From NCBI RefSeq assembly GCF_015354505.1, contig NZ_JACAFP010000001.1, forward strand, positions 26,040 to 90,039: a DNA stretch of 64,000 bases, given 5' to 3'. Position numbers and translations under genes: made by a program. This DNA is from Microbacterium sp. UFMG61 (GTDB taxonomy: Bacteria > Actinomycetota > Actinomycetes > Actinomycetales > Microbacteriaceae). The notes under the pieces are model-generated. The model saw only the letters and a program-made list of their open reading frames with translations, made no database searches and was not told where the DNA came from. Below are positions 42,850-50,516 of the stretch, piece by piece (position 1 is the first letter of the stretch; every line of letters begins with the position of its first letter).

Positions 42850-43721
42850 ACCTCATGACCGGCATCGTGCAGACGGTCGACTGGAGCGACGTCTTCTCGT
42901 TCCAGGACTACGGCGACCTCGTCGCCCTGCTCGCGAACTCGATCATCGCGGGTGCTGTTCTCGGCATCGTCGGCGGGCTCATCGGCGTCTTCGTGATGCA
43001 GCGCGACCTCGCGTTCGCGGTGCACGGCGTCAGCGAGCTGTCGTTCGCCGGTGCCGCGGCGGCTCTGCTGTTCGGCGGCAGCGTGGTGGCGGGATCTCTG
43101 GGTGGCGCCCTGATCGCCGCGATCCTCATCGGCGTGCTCGGCGCGAAGGCCCGCGATCGCAACTCGATCGTCGGGGTGCTCATGCCGTTCGGCCTCGGCC
43201 TCGGCATCCTCTTCCTGTCTCTGTACGACGGGCGCAGCGCCAACCGGTTCAGCCTGCTGACCGGGCAGATCGTCTCGGTGTCGAGCCCCGATCTCGGCTG
43301 GCTGCTCGGCATCAGCATCGTCGTGCTGCTCGGACTGCTGCTCATGTGGAACCCGCTGCGCTTCGACTCGCTCGACCCCGAGTCGGCTGCTGCCCGCGGC
43401 GTGCCCACCCGCGCCGTGAGCCTGCTCTTCATGGTGCTGCTCGGACTCATCGTCGCCGTGAGCGTGCACATCATCGGTGCGCTGCTCGTGATGGCGCTGC
43501 TCGTGACGCCGGCCGCCGCGGCGATGCGTATCACCGCGGGGCCGGTGGCCGTACCGCTGCTCGCGGCGCTGTTCGGCTTCGTGTCGGCCGTCGGCGGCAT
43601 CCTGCTCGCGCTCGCCGGCACCCTGCCTGTGAGCCCGTACATCACGACCCTCTCGTTCACGATCTACGTCGTCTGCTGGATCATCCAGCGCACCCGCGCC
43701 CGGGTGCGGCGCACACGGTAG
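42846..43721 (+). CDS. znuB: Zinc ABC transporter permease
   Basis: A 291-residue ABC-3 family permease with 8-9 membrane helices. VMQRDLAFAVHGVSELSFAGAA and FGLGLGILFLSLYDGRSANRFSLLTGQIV are typical of ZnuB/MntB. It overlaps znuC by ATGA. Directly downstream lies the inverted repeat copy 2 (43724-43783) and then the zur-like gene, which would allow coordinated zinc control. Confidence 0.92.
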   Translation: MNLMTGIVQTVDWSDVFSFQDYGDLVALLANSIIAGAVLGIVGGLIGVFVMQRDLAFAVHGVSELSFAGAAAALLFGGSVVAGSLGGALIAAILIGVLGAKARDRNSIVGVLMPFGLGLGILFLSLYDGRSANRFSLLTGQIVSVSSPDLGWLLGISIVVLLGLLLMWNPLRFDSLDPESAAARGVPTRAVSLLFMVLLGLIVAVSVHIIGALLVMALLVTPAAAAMRITAGPVAVPLLAALFGFVSAVGGILLALAGTLPVSPYITTLSFTIYVVCWIIQRTRARVRRTR

Positions 43722-43723
43722 GC

Positions 43724-43783
43724 GTTCGAATCGCGCACTTGGCAGAAAATCCGTCGCCGGATCTGCAAAGTGAGCGATTCGAA
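43724..43783. repeat. Inverted repeat, copy 2 of a dispersed element
   Basis: The left arm starts GTTCGAATCGCGCACTTGGC (43724-43743) and pairs with CTGCAAAGTGAGCGATTCGA (43763-43782) over 21 bases with two mismatches. It follows the znuB stop and is the second copy of the element at 9804-9864; the arm is identical to that of copy 1 over 22 bases. The loop is 17 bases in both copies. Confidence 0.85.
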
Positions 43784-43837
43784 AGACCGGTGCAGTTCCC
43801 AGGGCCTCGCAAGGACGGCGCGCCTAGAATCGTCGGT

Positions 43838-44254
43838 ATGGCTCAACGGAACACCTGGCAGCGCGAACGCGTGCGCGAAGCCCTCGCCGATGCGCGCGGC
43901 TTCGTCAGCGCGCAGAGTCTGCACGCCGCGCTCCGTGACGAGAACACCGGCATCGGCCTGGCCACCGTCTACCGCGCGCTCGCGGGACTCGCCTCGTCGG
44001 GAGACGCGGACTCGCTGCAGAGCCCCGAGGGTGAGGCCCTCTACCGCGCCTGCACGACGCAGGGCCACCACCACCACCTGATCTGCCGCAACTGCGGGTT
44101 GACCGTCGAGATCGAGGCGACCGACGTCGAGCAGTGGGCGCACCGCACCGCGGCCCTGCACGGCTTCACGGATGCCGCACACGTCGTCGACATCTTCGGA
44201 CTGTGCGCCCCGTGCACCAACAAGCGCGACGCAGAAGAGGCAGCGAACGCGTGA
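43838..44254 (+). CDS. zur: Fur-family repressor, probably Zur
   Basis: A 138-residue Fur-family protein. The HTH region is RVREALADARGFVSAQSLHAALRDENTGIGLATVYRALAGLA and the metal-binding region is TQGHHHHLICRNCGLTVEIE followed by FGLCAPC, giving the two CxxC structural-zinc pairs. Its position between znuACB and a zinc-linked membrane operon supports Zur rather than Fur. A TAGAAT -10 lies only 7 bases before the ATG, so a leaderless start is likely. It overlaps the following permease gene by GTGA. Confidence 0.87.
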   Translation: MAQRNTWQRERVREALADARGFVSAQSLHAALRDENTGIGLATVYRALAGLASSGDADSLQSPEGEALYRACTTQGHHHHLICRNCGLTVEIEATDVEQWAHRTAALHGFTDAAHVVDIFGLCAPCTNKRDAEEAANA

Positions 44255-45297
44255 CCGCTCAGGCCACGACGCGGCCGGGCCATGCGCACGGTTCCCACCG
44301 CACGCCCGTCCGCCCGCCGCGCTCGCCGTGGATCGGTGTTGGCATCGGGGCCGCGATCGTGGCCGCACTGTTTTTGATCGATCGGTTCCTGCCGACGCTG
44401 TTCACAGCCAGTCTTCCGGCCCGAGCCCAGGACGGACTCACTCTCGCGCTGAGCGTGCTGATCGAGGCGCTGCCGTTCGTGATCCTCGGCGTGCTGCTGT
44501 CGATCGTGGTGCAGGTGTGGCTGCCGGCCGACGTCATCCACCGCTGGCTGCCGAAGCGCGCCTGGGCCCGTCGTGCCGTGCTCTCGCTGCTGGGCATGCT
44601 GATCCCGGTGTGCGAGTGCGGCAACGTGCCGTTCGCCCGCGGCCTCATGATGCGCGGACTCGCTCCCGCCGAGGCGCTGACCTTCCTGATCGCCGCGCCG
44701 ATCGTCAACCCGATCGTGATCCTCACCACGCACGCGGCGTTCGGTTTCGACGACGGCATCCTCGTCGCGCGTCTCATCGGCGGCTACCTGATCGCGAACC
44801 TGATCGGCTGGATCTACAGCCGCCACCCCTCGCCCGACTCCCTGCTCACGCAGCGCTTCGTGGACACCTGCGATCGGGTCACGCATGAGCCCGGCACCCC
44901 GGTGCGCCGCAGCCTGACGCAGTTCCTCGTCGAGCTGCGCGCGGTCATGCCCGCCCTGATCATCGGCTCGGCCCTCGCCGGAGCCGTGCAGGTGCTGATC
45001 CCGCGCGATCTGCTGCTGGCCATCGGATCGAACCCGGTGCTGTCGATCGTCGCGATGATGGCGCTCGCCATGACCGTCGCGATCTGCTCGAACGTCGACG
45101 CGTTCTTCGCGCTGTCGTTCGCGTCGACCTTCTCGTCGGGTGCACTCGTCGCCTTCCTGCTCGTCGGACCGCTCGTCGACGTCAAGATGCTCGCCCTCAT
45201 GCGCACGACCTTCACGACCCGCACGCTCGCGGGCATCGTGGGCGTGGTCGTGCTCGCCGCCTTCGTGATCGGGATCGGGGTGAACGTCCTTGTCTGA
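44251..45297 (+). CDS. Permease (YraQ/DUF318, ArsP-like)
   Basis: A 348-residue membrane protein with about 8-10 helices. IPVCECGNVPFARGLMMRG and FLIAAPIVNPIVILTT are the signature segments of the COG0701 permease family, and AICSNVDAFFALSFAST is the second repeat. Members form a pair with TIGR03943 proteins, which is the very next gene. It starts with GTG overlapping zur, so it is part of the zinc-regulated unit. The transported substrate is not known; zinc or another metal is an inference from context. Confidence 0.82.
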   Translation: MTAQATTRPGHAHGSHRTPVRPPRSPWIGVGIGAAIVAALFLIDRFLPTLFTASLPARAQDGLTLALSVLIEALPFVILGVLLSIVVQVWLPADVIHRWLPKRAWARRAVLSLLGMLIPVCECGNVPFARGLMMRGLAPAEALTFLIAAPIVNPIVILTTHAAFGFDDGILVARLIGGYLIANLIGWIYSRHPSPDSLLTQRFVDTCDRVTHEPGTPVRRSLTQFLVELRAVMPALIIGSALAGAVQVLIPRDLLLAIGSNPVLSIVAMMALAMTVAICSNVDAFFALSFASTFSSGALVAFLLVGPLVDVKMLALMRTTFTTRTLAGIVGVVVLAAFVIGIGVNVLV

Positions 45298-46111
45298 GTC
45301 CTCTTCGTCAGAGCGCTCGGCCCGCCGCCGCGCGCTCGGCAGCCGCTGGCTGGGCATCGGTCTCGCCACGGTCGTCGCCGTCGTGACCCTCGGTCTCGGC
45401 CTCACGGGCCGCCTCACGCTCTACATCAGCCCCGAGTCGGTGTGGTTCGCCTGCGCCGCGGCGGTGGTGACGCTCGCCGGAGCGATCTGGTCGTGCACGC
45501 TGCCGCTCGGCGAAGAGGGCGACCACGGTCATGATCACGGGCACGGCGCGGGTCACGGGGCCGAGGCCGACCACGACGACGCCGAGCACGATGCTCCGTC
45601 GACGCGGCGTCGCACCCTGGCGCTCGCGGGAACCGTGACCGGAGGCGTCGTCGCCTCGGGCGTGGTCGTCGCGGCTCTCGTGCTGCCGCCAGCCTCGCTG
45701 TCGGTCGAGCTCGCGATGTCGCGCGTGGGCGAGCAGACCGCGCTGTTCCAGGGAGCAGACGACATCACGCTCGGCGTCGCCGACACCGCCACCTTCGGCG
45801 TCGGCGACTGGGCGAGTGTGTTCGCCACCGCGACGAACACCTCGGCGTACGACGGCAAGACGGTCACGCTGACCGGGTTCGTCACACCGACCGACGACGA
45901 CGGCGTGAACCTCACGCGCATGGTCATCACGCACTGCGTGATCGACGCGCAGCCGGCCACGGTGCCGGTCACGATCGACGCCGGCGAGTTCGACACCGGC
46001 CAGTGGGTCGAGATCGAGGGCACGGTCAGGGCGGATGCCGATGGCGCGCTGCACGTCGACCCGACCACCGTGACGCCGATCGACGAGCCCGGGGACCCGT
46101 ATGAGTACTGA
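45290..46111 (+). CDS. TIGR03943-type membrane protein (YcgQ-like)
   Basis: A 273-residue protein with two to three N-terminal helices (LGIGLATVVAVVTLGLGL, LYISPESVWFACAAAVVTLAGAIW), a His-rich loop (DHGHDHGHGAGHG...) that may bind metal, another helix (LALAGTVTGGVVASGVVVAALVL) and an extracytoplasmic domain with NTSAYDGKTVTLTGFVTPT and MVITHCVIDAQPATVPV, typical of TIGR03943. It overlaps the permease by eight bases from a TTG start. It is the standard partner of the COG0701 permease and is assumed to work with it. Confidence 0.83.
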   Translation: MSESSSSERSARRRALGSRWLGIGLATVVAVVTLGLGLTGRLTLYISPESVWFACAAAVVTLAGAIWSCTLPLGEEGDHGHDHGHGAGHGAEADHDDAEHDAPSTRRRTLALAGTVTGGVVASGVVVAALVLPPASLSVELAMSRVGEQTALFQGADDITLGVADTATFGVGDWASVFATATNTSAYDGKTVTLTGFVTPTDDDGVNLTRMVITHCVIDAQPATVPVTIDAGEFDTGQWVEIEGTVRADADGALHVDPTTVTPIDEPGDPYEY

Positions 46112-47960
46112 CGACGAGCGTCCCGAGACGCCCGCCGTTCCTCGCACCCGCGCCGAGATGCGCGCCGCCCGCGAGGCAGAGGCGGCAGCGGCCGCGGCGT
46201 CGGGGTCCGGGTCGTCGAGCGAGGACGGCGGAGCCGACCGAGACGACACGCGCTCCGCTCCGCATGAGCCCGCTCCGGAGTCGGACCGGCGCTTCACCCC
46301 GCCGGCGGCCGGCTCGACGACCGAGGATGAGACCGCTCCTTCCCGGTCGAGCGAGGCTGCGGGGGTGGTCCCTCCTGCCCGGTCGTCGAGCGAGGAAACG
46401 CGCGAGCCGGCTTCGTCCCGGTCGTCGAGCGAGGAAACGCGCGAGCCGGCTTCGTCCCGGTCGTCGAGCGAGGACGCCGGAGCCGACCGAGACGACACGC
46501 GCTCCGCTCCGCATGAGCCCGCTACGGATTCGGACCCCGGTTTCACCCCGCCCGCGGCCGGATCGACGACCGAGGGTGAGCCCGCCGCCCCGCGCGACCG
46601 CCGGTTCATCCTGGCGCTCGGTGCCGTGCTCGGCATCCTGGTGCTGGTCGGCGCGGGTCTCGGGGTGGTCAGCCTGACGCAGGGTCCCCGCATCACCGAG
46701 GTGCAGGTCGATCCGGCCCAGGCGATCGAGGCCTCGGGCAGCCGCATGATCCTCACGGCGAACCAGTCGCTCACGGCGATCGACGAGTCGCAGGTCACGG
46801 TCGAGCCCGCGGTGCCGTTCACGCTTGATGCGGCGGGCCGTGGCATCGGCATCCGCTTCACGGTTCCTCTCGACGACGACACGAAGTACACCGTGAGCAT
46901 CGCCGACGTGCAGGGCGCGGGTGGCGGACCGTCGACGACGCTGACCCAGAGCTTCACGACGCAGGCGTCGAACATCTTCCTGCTGCGACGCGACGTCGAC
47001 GGCAAGGACTCGATCTTCCGCACCGATCTCACGGGCGAGAAGGCCGTGGCGGTGTTCTCGGCAGACAAGATCAACGACTTCCGCGCGACGTCGACGCAGC
47101 TCGTCGTGTCGCTCGAAGAGGACGACGGCTCGAGGCTTCTCGTCATGAACCGCGACGGTTCCGAGCAGCGCGAGCTGGCCCTGCCGGGCGAGGGCTACGT
47201 CGGTGCGATCCAGGTCTCGGAGCGCGGCGGCTACGTGGGGTACAGCTACTCCGACAAGGAACTCAGCGACACGGAGGGCCGCGCGAGCGTGCTCGTCACC
47301 CAGTCGCTGAGCGGAGACGACGAGCCGGTGGTCACGGAGGTCGGAGGCGAGGAGGCGAACATCTTCGTGTGGCAGTTCGTGCCCGACAGCGCCGCGGTGC
47401 TGTTCATCGACTTCGACGGCGCCCTGTCGCTCGTCGACCGCTCGACGGATGCCGGTGTGCAGTCCCTCGGGCTCGCGACGACGATCCAGGGCATCAGCCG
47501 CGGCACCTACACGGCGATCGTCGAACGCCTCGACGGCTCGGTCGTCGAGCTCAACCTCGCGGACGGATCGGAGCAGCCCCTCGCGGCATCCTCTCCCGAC
47601 TACGGCACCGCCACCACCATCACGCCGTTCCCCGGCGGAACCCTGCGCCACGTCGTCGCGCGCAGCGAGAGCGGCGTGCCGAACGGTCAGGCGATCATCA
47701 AGGTCAACGACGAGGGCGCCGCGACACCGCTGGTCGAGGTCGGGTCCACCGACTCGATCCTGCAGGCGTGCGCCTCGCCCAGCGGGCAGTATGCGGCTGT
47801 CGTGATCGCCCCCGACCTTGCTGACAACGCGTACGACCAGATGCTGCTGCCTCTGCCCGAGAACATGGAGACGCACCTGATCGACCTGCGCTCCGGCGAC
47901 GAGCTCGTCGCGCTCACCGGTTTCGACGCCTCGTGGTGCCAGACGGCGCCGCAGTTCTAG
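46101..47960 (+). CDS. Large anchored protein with repeat-rich N-terminus, unknown function
   Basis: A 619-residue protein. The first ~165 residues are disordered and low-complexity (SSSEETREPASSRSSS tandem units; GADRDDTRSAPHEPA twice). One membrane helix follows (FILALGAVLGILVLVGAGLGVV, ~168-190), then a large extracellular domain: an Ig-like part (GPRITEVQVDPAQAIEASGS) and a repeated-strand part resembling a beta-propeller (LLVMNRDGSEQRELALPGEG). It overlaps the TIGR03943 gene by 11 bases, so it is translated with the zinc-linked operon. I do not recognise the family. Confidence 0.7.
   Translation: MSTDDERPETPAVPRTRAEMRAAREAEAAAAAASGSGSSSEDGGADRDDTRSAPHEPAPESDRRFTPPAAGSTTEDETAPSRSSEAAGVVPPARSSSEETREPASSRSSSEETREPASSRSSSEDAGADRDDTRSAPHEPATDSDPGFTPPAAGSTTEGEPAAPRDRRFILALGAVLGILVLVGAGLGVVSLTQGPRITEVQVDPAQAIEASGSRMILTANQSLTAIDESQVTVEPAVPFTLDAAGRGIGIRFTVPLDDDTKYTVSIADVQGAGGGPSTTLTQSFTTQASNIFLLRRDVDGKDSIFRTDLTGEKAVAVFSADKINDFRATSTQLVVSLEEDDGSRLLVMNRDGSEQRELALPGEGYVGAIQVSERGGYVGYSYSDKELSDTEGRASVLVTQSLSGDDEPVVTEVGGEEANIFVWQFVPDSAAVLFIDFDGALSLVDRSTDAGVQSLGLATTIQGISRGTYTAIVERLDGSVVELNLADGSEQPLAASSPDYGTATTITPFPGGTLRHVVARSESGVPNGQAIIKVNDEGAATPLVEVGSTDSILQACASPSGQYAAVVIAPDLADNAYDQMLLPLPENMETHLIDLRSGDELVALTGFDASWCQTAPQF
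46211..46577. repeat. Duplicated segments and in-frame 39-base repeats inside the 619-residue protein gene
   Basis: Two near-identical copies of about 118 bases (46211-46328 and 46460-46577, 249 bases apart) encode GADRDDTRSAPHEPA and flanking residues. Between them a 39-base unit starting CGGTCGTCGAGCGAGGAAAC occurs at 46380-46418 and 46419-46457 with a partial third from 46458. The unit resembles the intergenic GGTCGTTGAGCGAG repeat. Confidence 0.8.
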
Positions 47961-47965
47961 ACGCC

Positions 47966-48679
47966 ATGTCGTCGGATGCGCTGCACCGCGCGACCCGCGC
48001 CGAGCTGACCGGTCTGGCGGTCGATGTCGCGCCGCTGCTGCTCGGGGCCGAGCTGCGCACTGTCGTGAGAGGGCTCGACGGCGCCGCCCCCGAGGTGCGT
48101 CTGCGCCTCACCGAGGTCGAGGCGTATCACGGGCACGGCACGGGCGCTCAGCCCGACCCGGGATCCCACGCCCGCATGGGGCGCACGGCACGCAACGCGA
48201 CGATGTGGGGCGAACCCGGTCACCTGTACGTGTATCTGAGTCACGGCATCCACTCGTGCGTCAACGTCGTCTGCGGGCCCGAGGGGCAGGCCGGCGGAAT
48301 CCTCATGCGCGCGGGCGAGATCGTCGGCGGGCTGGATGCGGCGGCGGTGCGCCGCGGCGTGACACCGCCCCTGCGACCGACCGCGCTGCGCGACCTCGCC
48401 CGCGGGCCGGGTCGGTTCGGCCAGGCGTCGGGGCTGCGGCATCCGATCCACGATGGGATCGACGCGGTCACCGGTGCGGAGTTCGCGGGTGCGACCGCCG
48501 AGCTGTGGCTGCGTGACGACCCGGTGCGCGATGTCGCGACCGGGCCGCGGGTCGGTGTCGCCGGCATCGCCGGGACCGAGGCGTTCCCCTGGCGCTTCTG
48601 GATCGCGGGCGACCCGACGGTCTCGCCGTTCCGCTGGGGGAGGGGCGCGCAGGTAGCATCCGCCGAGCGCGATTCTTGA
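47966..48679 (+). CDS. DNA-3-methyladenine glycosylase (AAG/MPG family)
   Basis: A 237-residue alkyladenine glycosylase. The catalytic and base-flipping parts are RLTEVEAYHGHGTGAQPDPG, then SHARMGRTARNATMWGEPGHLYVYLSHGIHSCVNVVCG, both characteristic of the mammalian-type AAG family. It removes alkylated purines to start base excision repair. It begins 5 bases after the previous stop and is followed by the candidate small RNA. Start at 47966 chosen as the first ATG with the family N-terminus. Confidence 0.92.
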   Translation: MSSDALHRATRAELTGLAVDVAPLLLGAELRTVVRGLDGAAPEVRLRLTEVEAYHGHGTGAQPDPGSHARMGRTARNATMWGEPGHLYVYLSHGIHSCVNVVCGPEGQAGGILMRAGEIVGGLDAAAVRRGVTPPLRPTALRDLARGPGRFGQASGLRHPIHDGIDAVTGAEFAGATAELWLRDDPVRDVATGPRVGVAGIAGTEAFPWRFWIAGDPTVSPFRWGRGAQVASAERDS

Positions 48680-48727
48680 TGCGTCGGGACAAGAGACGCG
48701 ATGTGGCCACGACCACCCAGCGGCTTG

Positions 48728-48810
48728 TATGATTGATACACGCCTCCCCCTGAGGGGTGCGAGGAAGTGAAGCCGGGACCCCCGCCGCAGGACGGGACCC
48801 GGCTTTCGCG
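48728..48810 (+). ncRNA. Candidate small RNA (6C-like layout)
   Basis: A TATGAT -10 (48728-48733) is followed by a roughly 70-base stretch: a first C-rich hairpin around CCTCCCCCTGAGGGG, a short GAAGTG linker, and a GC-rich terminator-like hairpin GCCGGGACCCCCGCCGCAGG... pairing back to GGGACCCGGC and ending in TTTCGC. C-rich loops in two tandem hairpins recall the actinobacterial 6C RNA, but each C run here is five. The end also serves as a terminator for the convergent gene at 48814. Confidence 0.35.
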
Positions 48811-48813
48811 CGT

Positions 48814-49401
48814 CTACAGCTCGAACATGGCCTCTTCAAGCTTGTCCTCGAAGCAGGCGCGATAGAGGGTGCGGCCGTCGTGAGCTGCGGCGACTGCGCC
48901 GGCTACTGCGTCGGGAACCCACAGAAGAGGTTCTTCCAAGGGCTTGGCGTGGTCGACGCGCAGTGTCGGAGGGAGCGCGTCTGTGGTGCGGAGGTTGGCG
49001 ACCATCGCGAGGTCTCTTCTGTTGCCGATCTCATCTCGCGATTCGAACCAGACCTGTGTGACGCTCCCTGAAGCGAGCTTATGGAGCAGCTGCTGCATGC
49101 ACTTTCGACGAGCGCGCTCCTGTCGCCGCGGATCGATCCGCGTGGCAGTGACGACGATGTTCGTCAGCGGCAGATCCCCGATGAGTCTGGAGATCCGGAG
49201 CCTGTCGCGCTCATCCTCACTGTTCCAGTGAGTTCTCCCGCGGGTGCGCCGTGCCATGGCCCGCAACCGTAGGCGGGTCGTGTCCAAGTCCTCGGCCGCT
49301 GCTGTCGTCACTGCCGCTGCAAGGAGGTAGAGGTTCGCTCTGACATGGATGGACTCATCGACCCACGCATGCAGTTCCGTGGTCGGGCGCGTATGCGTCA
49401 C
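48814..49401 (-). CDS. DUF3800-like protein (RNase H-fold)
   Basis: A 195-residue soluble protein. AWVDESIHVRANLYLLAAAV opens the domain with the D-E pair seen in DUF3800 (YVDESG), and RVDHAKPLEEPLLWVPDAVAGAVAAA is its C-terminal conserved block (in DUF3800 an A-D residue sits in the same helix). DUF3800 proteins have an RNase H-like fold and are found near mobile or defence elements. The start overlaps the stop of the upstream HTH gene by four bases. Function is unknown. Confidence 0.6.
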   Translation of the reverse strand: MTHTRPTTELHAWVDESIHVRANLYLLAAAVTTAAAEDLDTTRLRLRAMARRTRGRTHWNSEDERDRLRISRLIGDLPLTNIVVTATRIDPRRQERARRKCMQQLLHKLASGSVTQVWFESRDEIGNRRDLAMVANLRTTDALPPTLRVDHAKPLEEPLLWVPDAVAGAVAAAHDGRTLYRACFEDKLEEAMFEL

Positions 49402-50384
49402 GAGTGCTTCCCCGGCCAGTCGATGTCAAAGTAGCCAGTTCTGGGCGAGCCGGGGCGACCATCCCAGACTTCGATGATCGATCGAGCGAACTCGTCAGGA
49501 TCCACGGAGTCCGGGCCCTCGAGAGAGGCGGTGATGAAGAAGGTCAGCATCGCTCCGGGTTCGTTGATCATCGGTGGAGGCGCGGTCACCGACGAATCGA
49601 TCCCCCTGCCGGCGATGCGGTAGTCGCGCGCGAGCCACACCAGCCACTCGGAGACCAGCCATCCCTCCGGTGACGGGCCGACGTCGCCTACTTGGAGGTT
49701 GGCGTCGGCTGACTCAATCGACCACCACAACTCCCATCGGTGATCATCGTCCCGAGTGTCCATTGAGGCCCATCCCCCAATGCCGGGCATGGCGTTGAGG
49801 ACCTCGGAGAGCCACTGCAAACGAGGGGGAGCGCCGAACTCGCTAGAGCCATCCGGCTTAGGGGGCGTGGAGGGCTCGATGCTCGCGAGCTTGCTGAGAT
49901 ACTGCGCTCTCTTGAAGCCTCGATAAAGCGTCTCCCATGAGTCGCTGTCGCCGTCGGGGGGAGCCGCCAAGATCCAGATGCTGTCGAGTTCCGCGACGAC
50001 GTGCGAGAGCACTCCTACGTTGGTCGAGCTCGCAATCACCGCTTTCGCATGTAGGAGCTCTGGGGAGTCTGGAGCAACGGATTCCGTGGCTCCGACCAGG
50101 TCGTGCAAGAGGTCAACGTCTCGTCGCCGGAACTCTGACGACGCCAAAGACACTGTCTTCGCAGACACGCCCAGCTCTTCTGCCACACTTCTCCCGGTAG
50201 CGCCCGGACGGAGGGTGGCCTCATAGATTGCCTGACGGCGCACCTGCGCCAACCGACCATGGACCGTTCGAAGCTCTTCACCCACAGCAACACACTCTCG
50301 CGCCCGCTCGATGGGGTCCGGTATCGCTGCAACGGAACGCACGAGACGTTCGAGCAGTTCTGACGAGGCCGGTTCCTGGTTCAT
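49398..50384 (-). CDS. HTH protein of unknown function, paired with DUF3800-like gene
   Basis: A 328-residue protein. The first ~90 residues have a helix-turn-helix (IYEATLRPGATGRSVAEELGVSAKTVSLASSEFRRRD), preceded by a helical region; the remaining ~220 residues are unlike anything I know (PPPMINEPGAMLTFFITASLEG, WELWWSIESADANLQVGDVG). It overlaps the DUF3800-like gene, so they form an operon. An 18-base perfect palindrome (50405-50422) sits 20 bases before its start and is its likely operator. Confidence 0.6.
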   Translation of the reverse strand: MNQEPASSELLERLVRSVAAIPDPIERARECVAVGEELRTVHGRLAQVRRQAIYEATLRPGATGRSVAEELGVSAKTVSLASSEFRRRDVDLLHDLVGATESVAPDSPELLHAKAVIASSTNVGVLSHVVAELDSIWILAAPPDGDSDSWETLYRGFKRAQYLSKLASIEPSTPPKPDGSSEFGAPPRLQWLSEVLNAMPGIGGWASMDTRDDDHRWELWWSIESADANLQVGDVGPSPEGWLVSEWLVWLARDYRIAGRGIDSSVTAPPPMINEPGAMLTFFITASLEGPDSVDPDEFARSIIEVWDGRPGSPRTGYFDIDWPGKHS

Positions 50385-50390
50385 GCGGCT

Positions 50391-50422
50391 ATCGTATACC
50401 CACAGTTACCCCTAGGGGTAAC
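50391..50422 (-). promoter_or_regulatory. Promoter and 18-bp perfect palindrome of the HTH/DUF3800 operon
   Basis: GTTACCCCTAGGGGTAAC (50405-50422) is a perfect palindrome. On the minus strand it is followed by a -10-like TACGAT (plus ATCGTA at 50391-50396) and the ATG only 6 bases later, again leaderless. Weaker outer arms ATACCCAC and GTGGGGGTAT flank it. The position, overlapping the -35/-10 spacer, fits repression by the operon's own HTH protein. Confidence 0.6.
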
Positions 50423-50516
50423 GCCTGTACCGGTGGGGGTATCTAAACTCGAAGCGCTCGCTTCGACCGTTCTTGTCTCCGGTGAGAAATCGCCCGATGG
50501 CCCCCGCGAAGCCGGG

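Noticed and set aside
49030..49045. CGCGATTCGAAC resembling the end of the dispersed inverted repeat
   Set aside because: It lies inside the DUF3800-like gene, is only 12 bases long and has no opposing arm, so it is probably chance.
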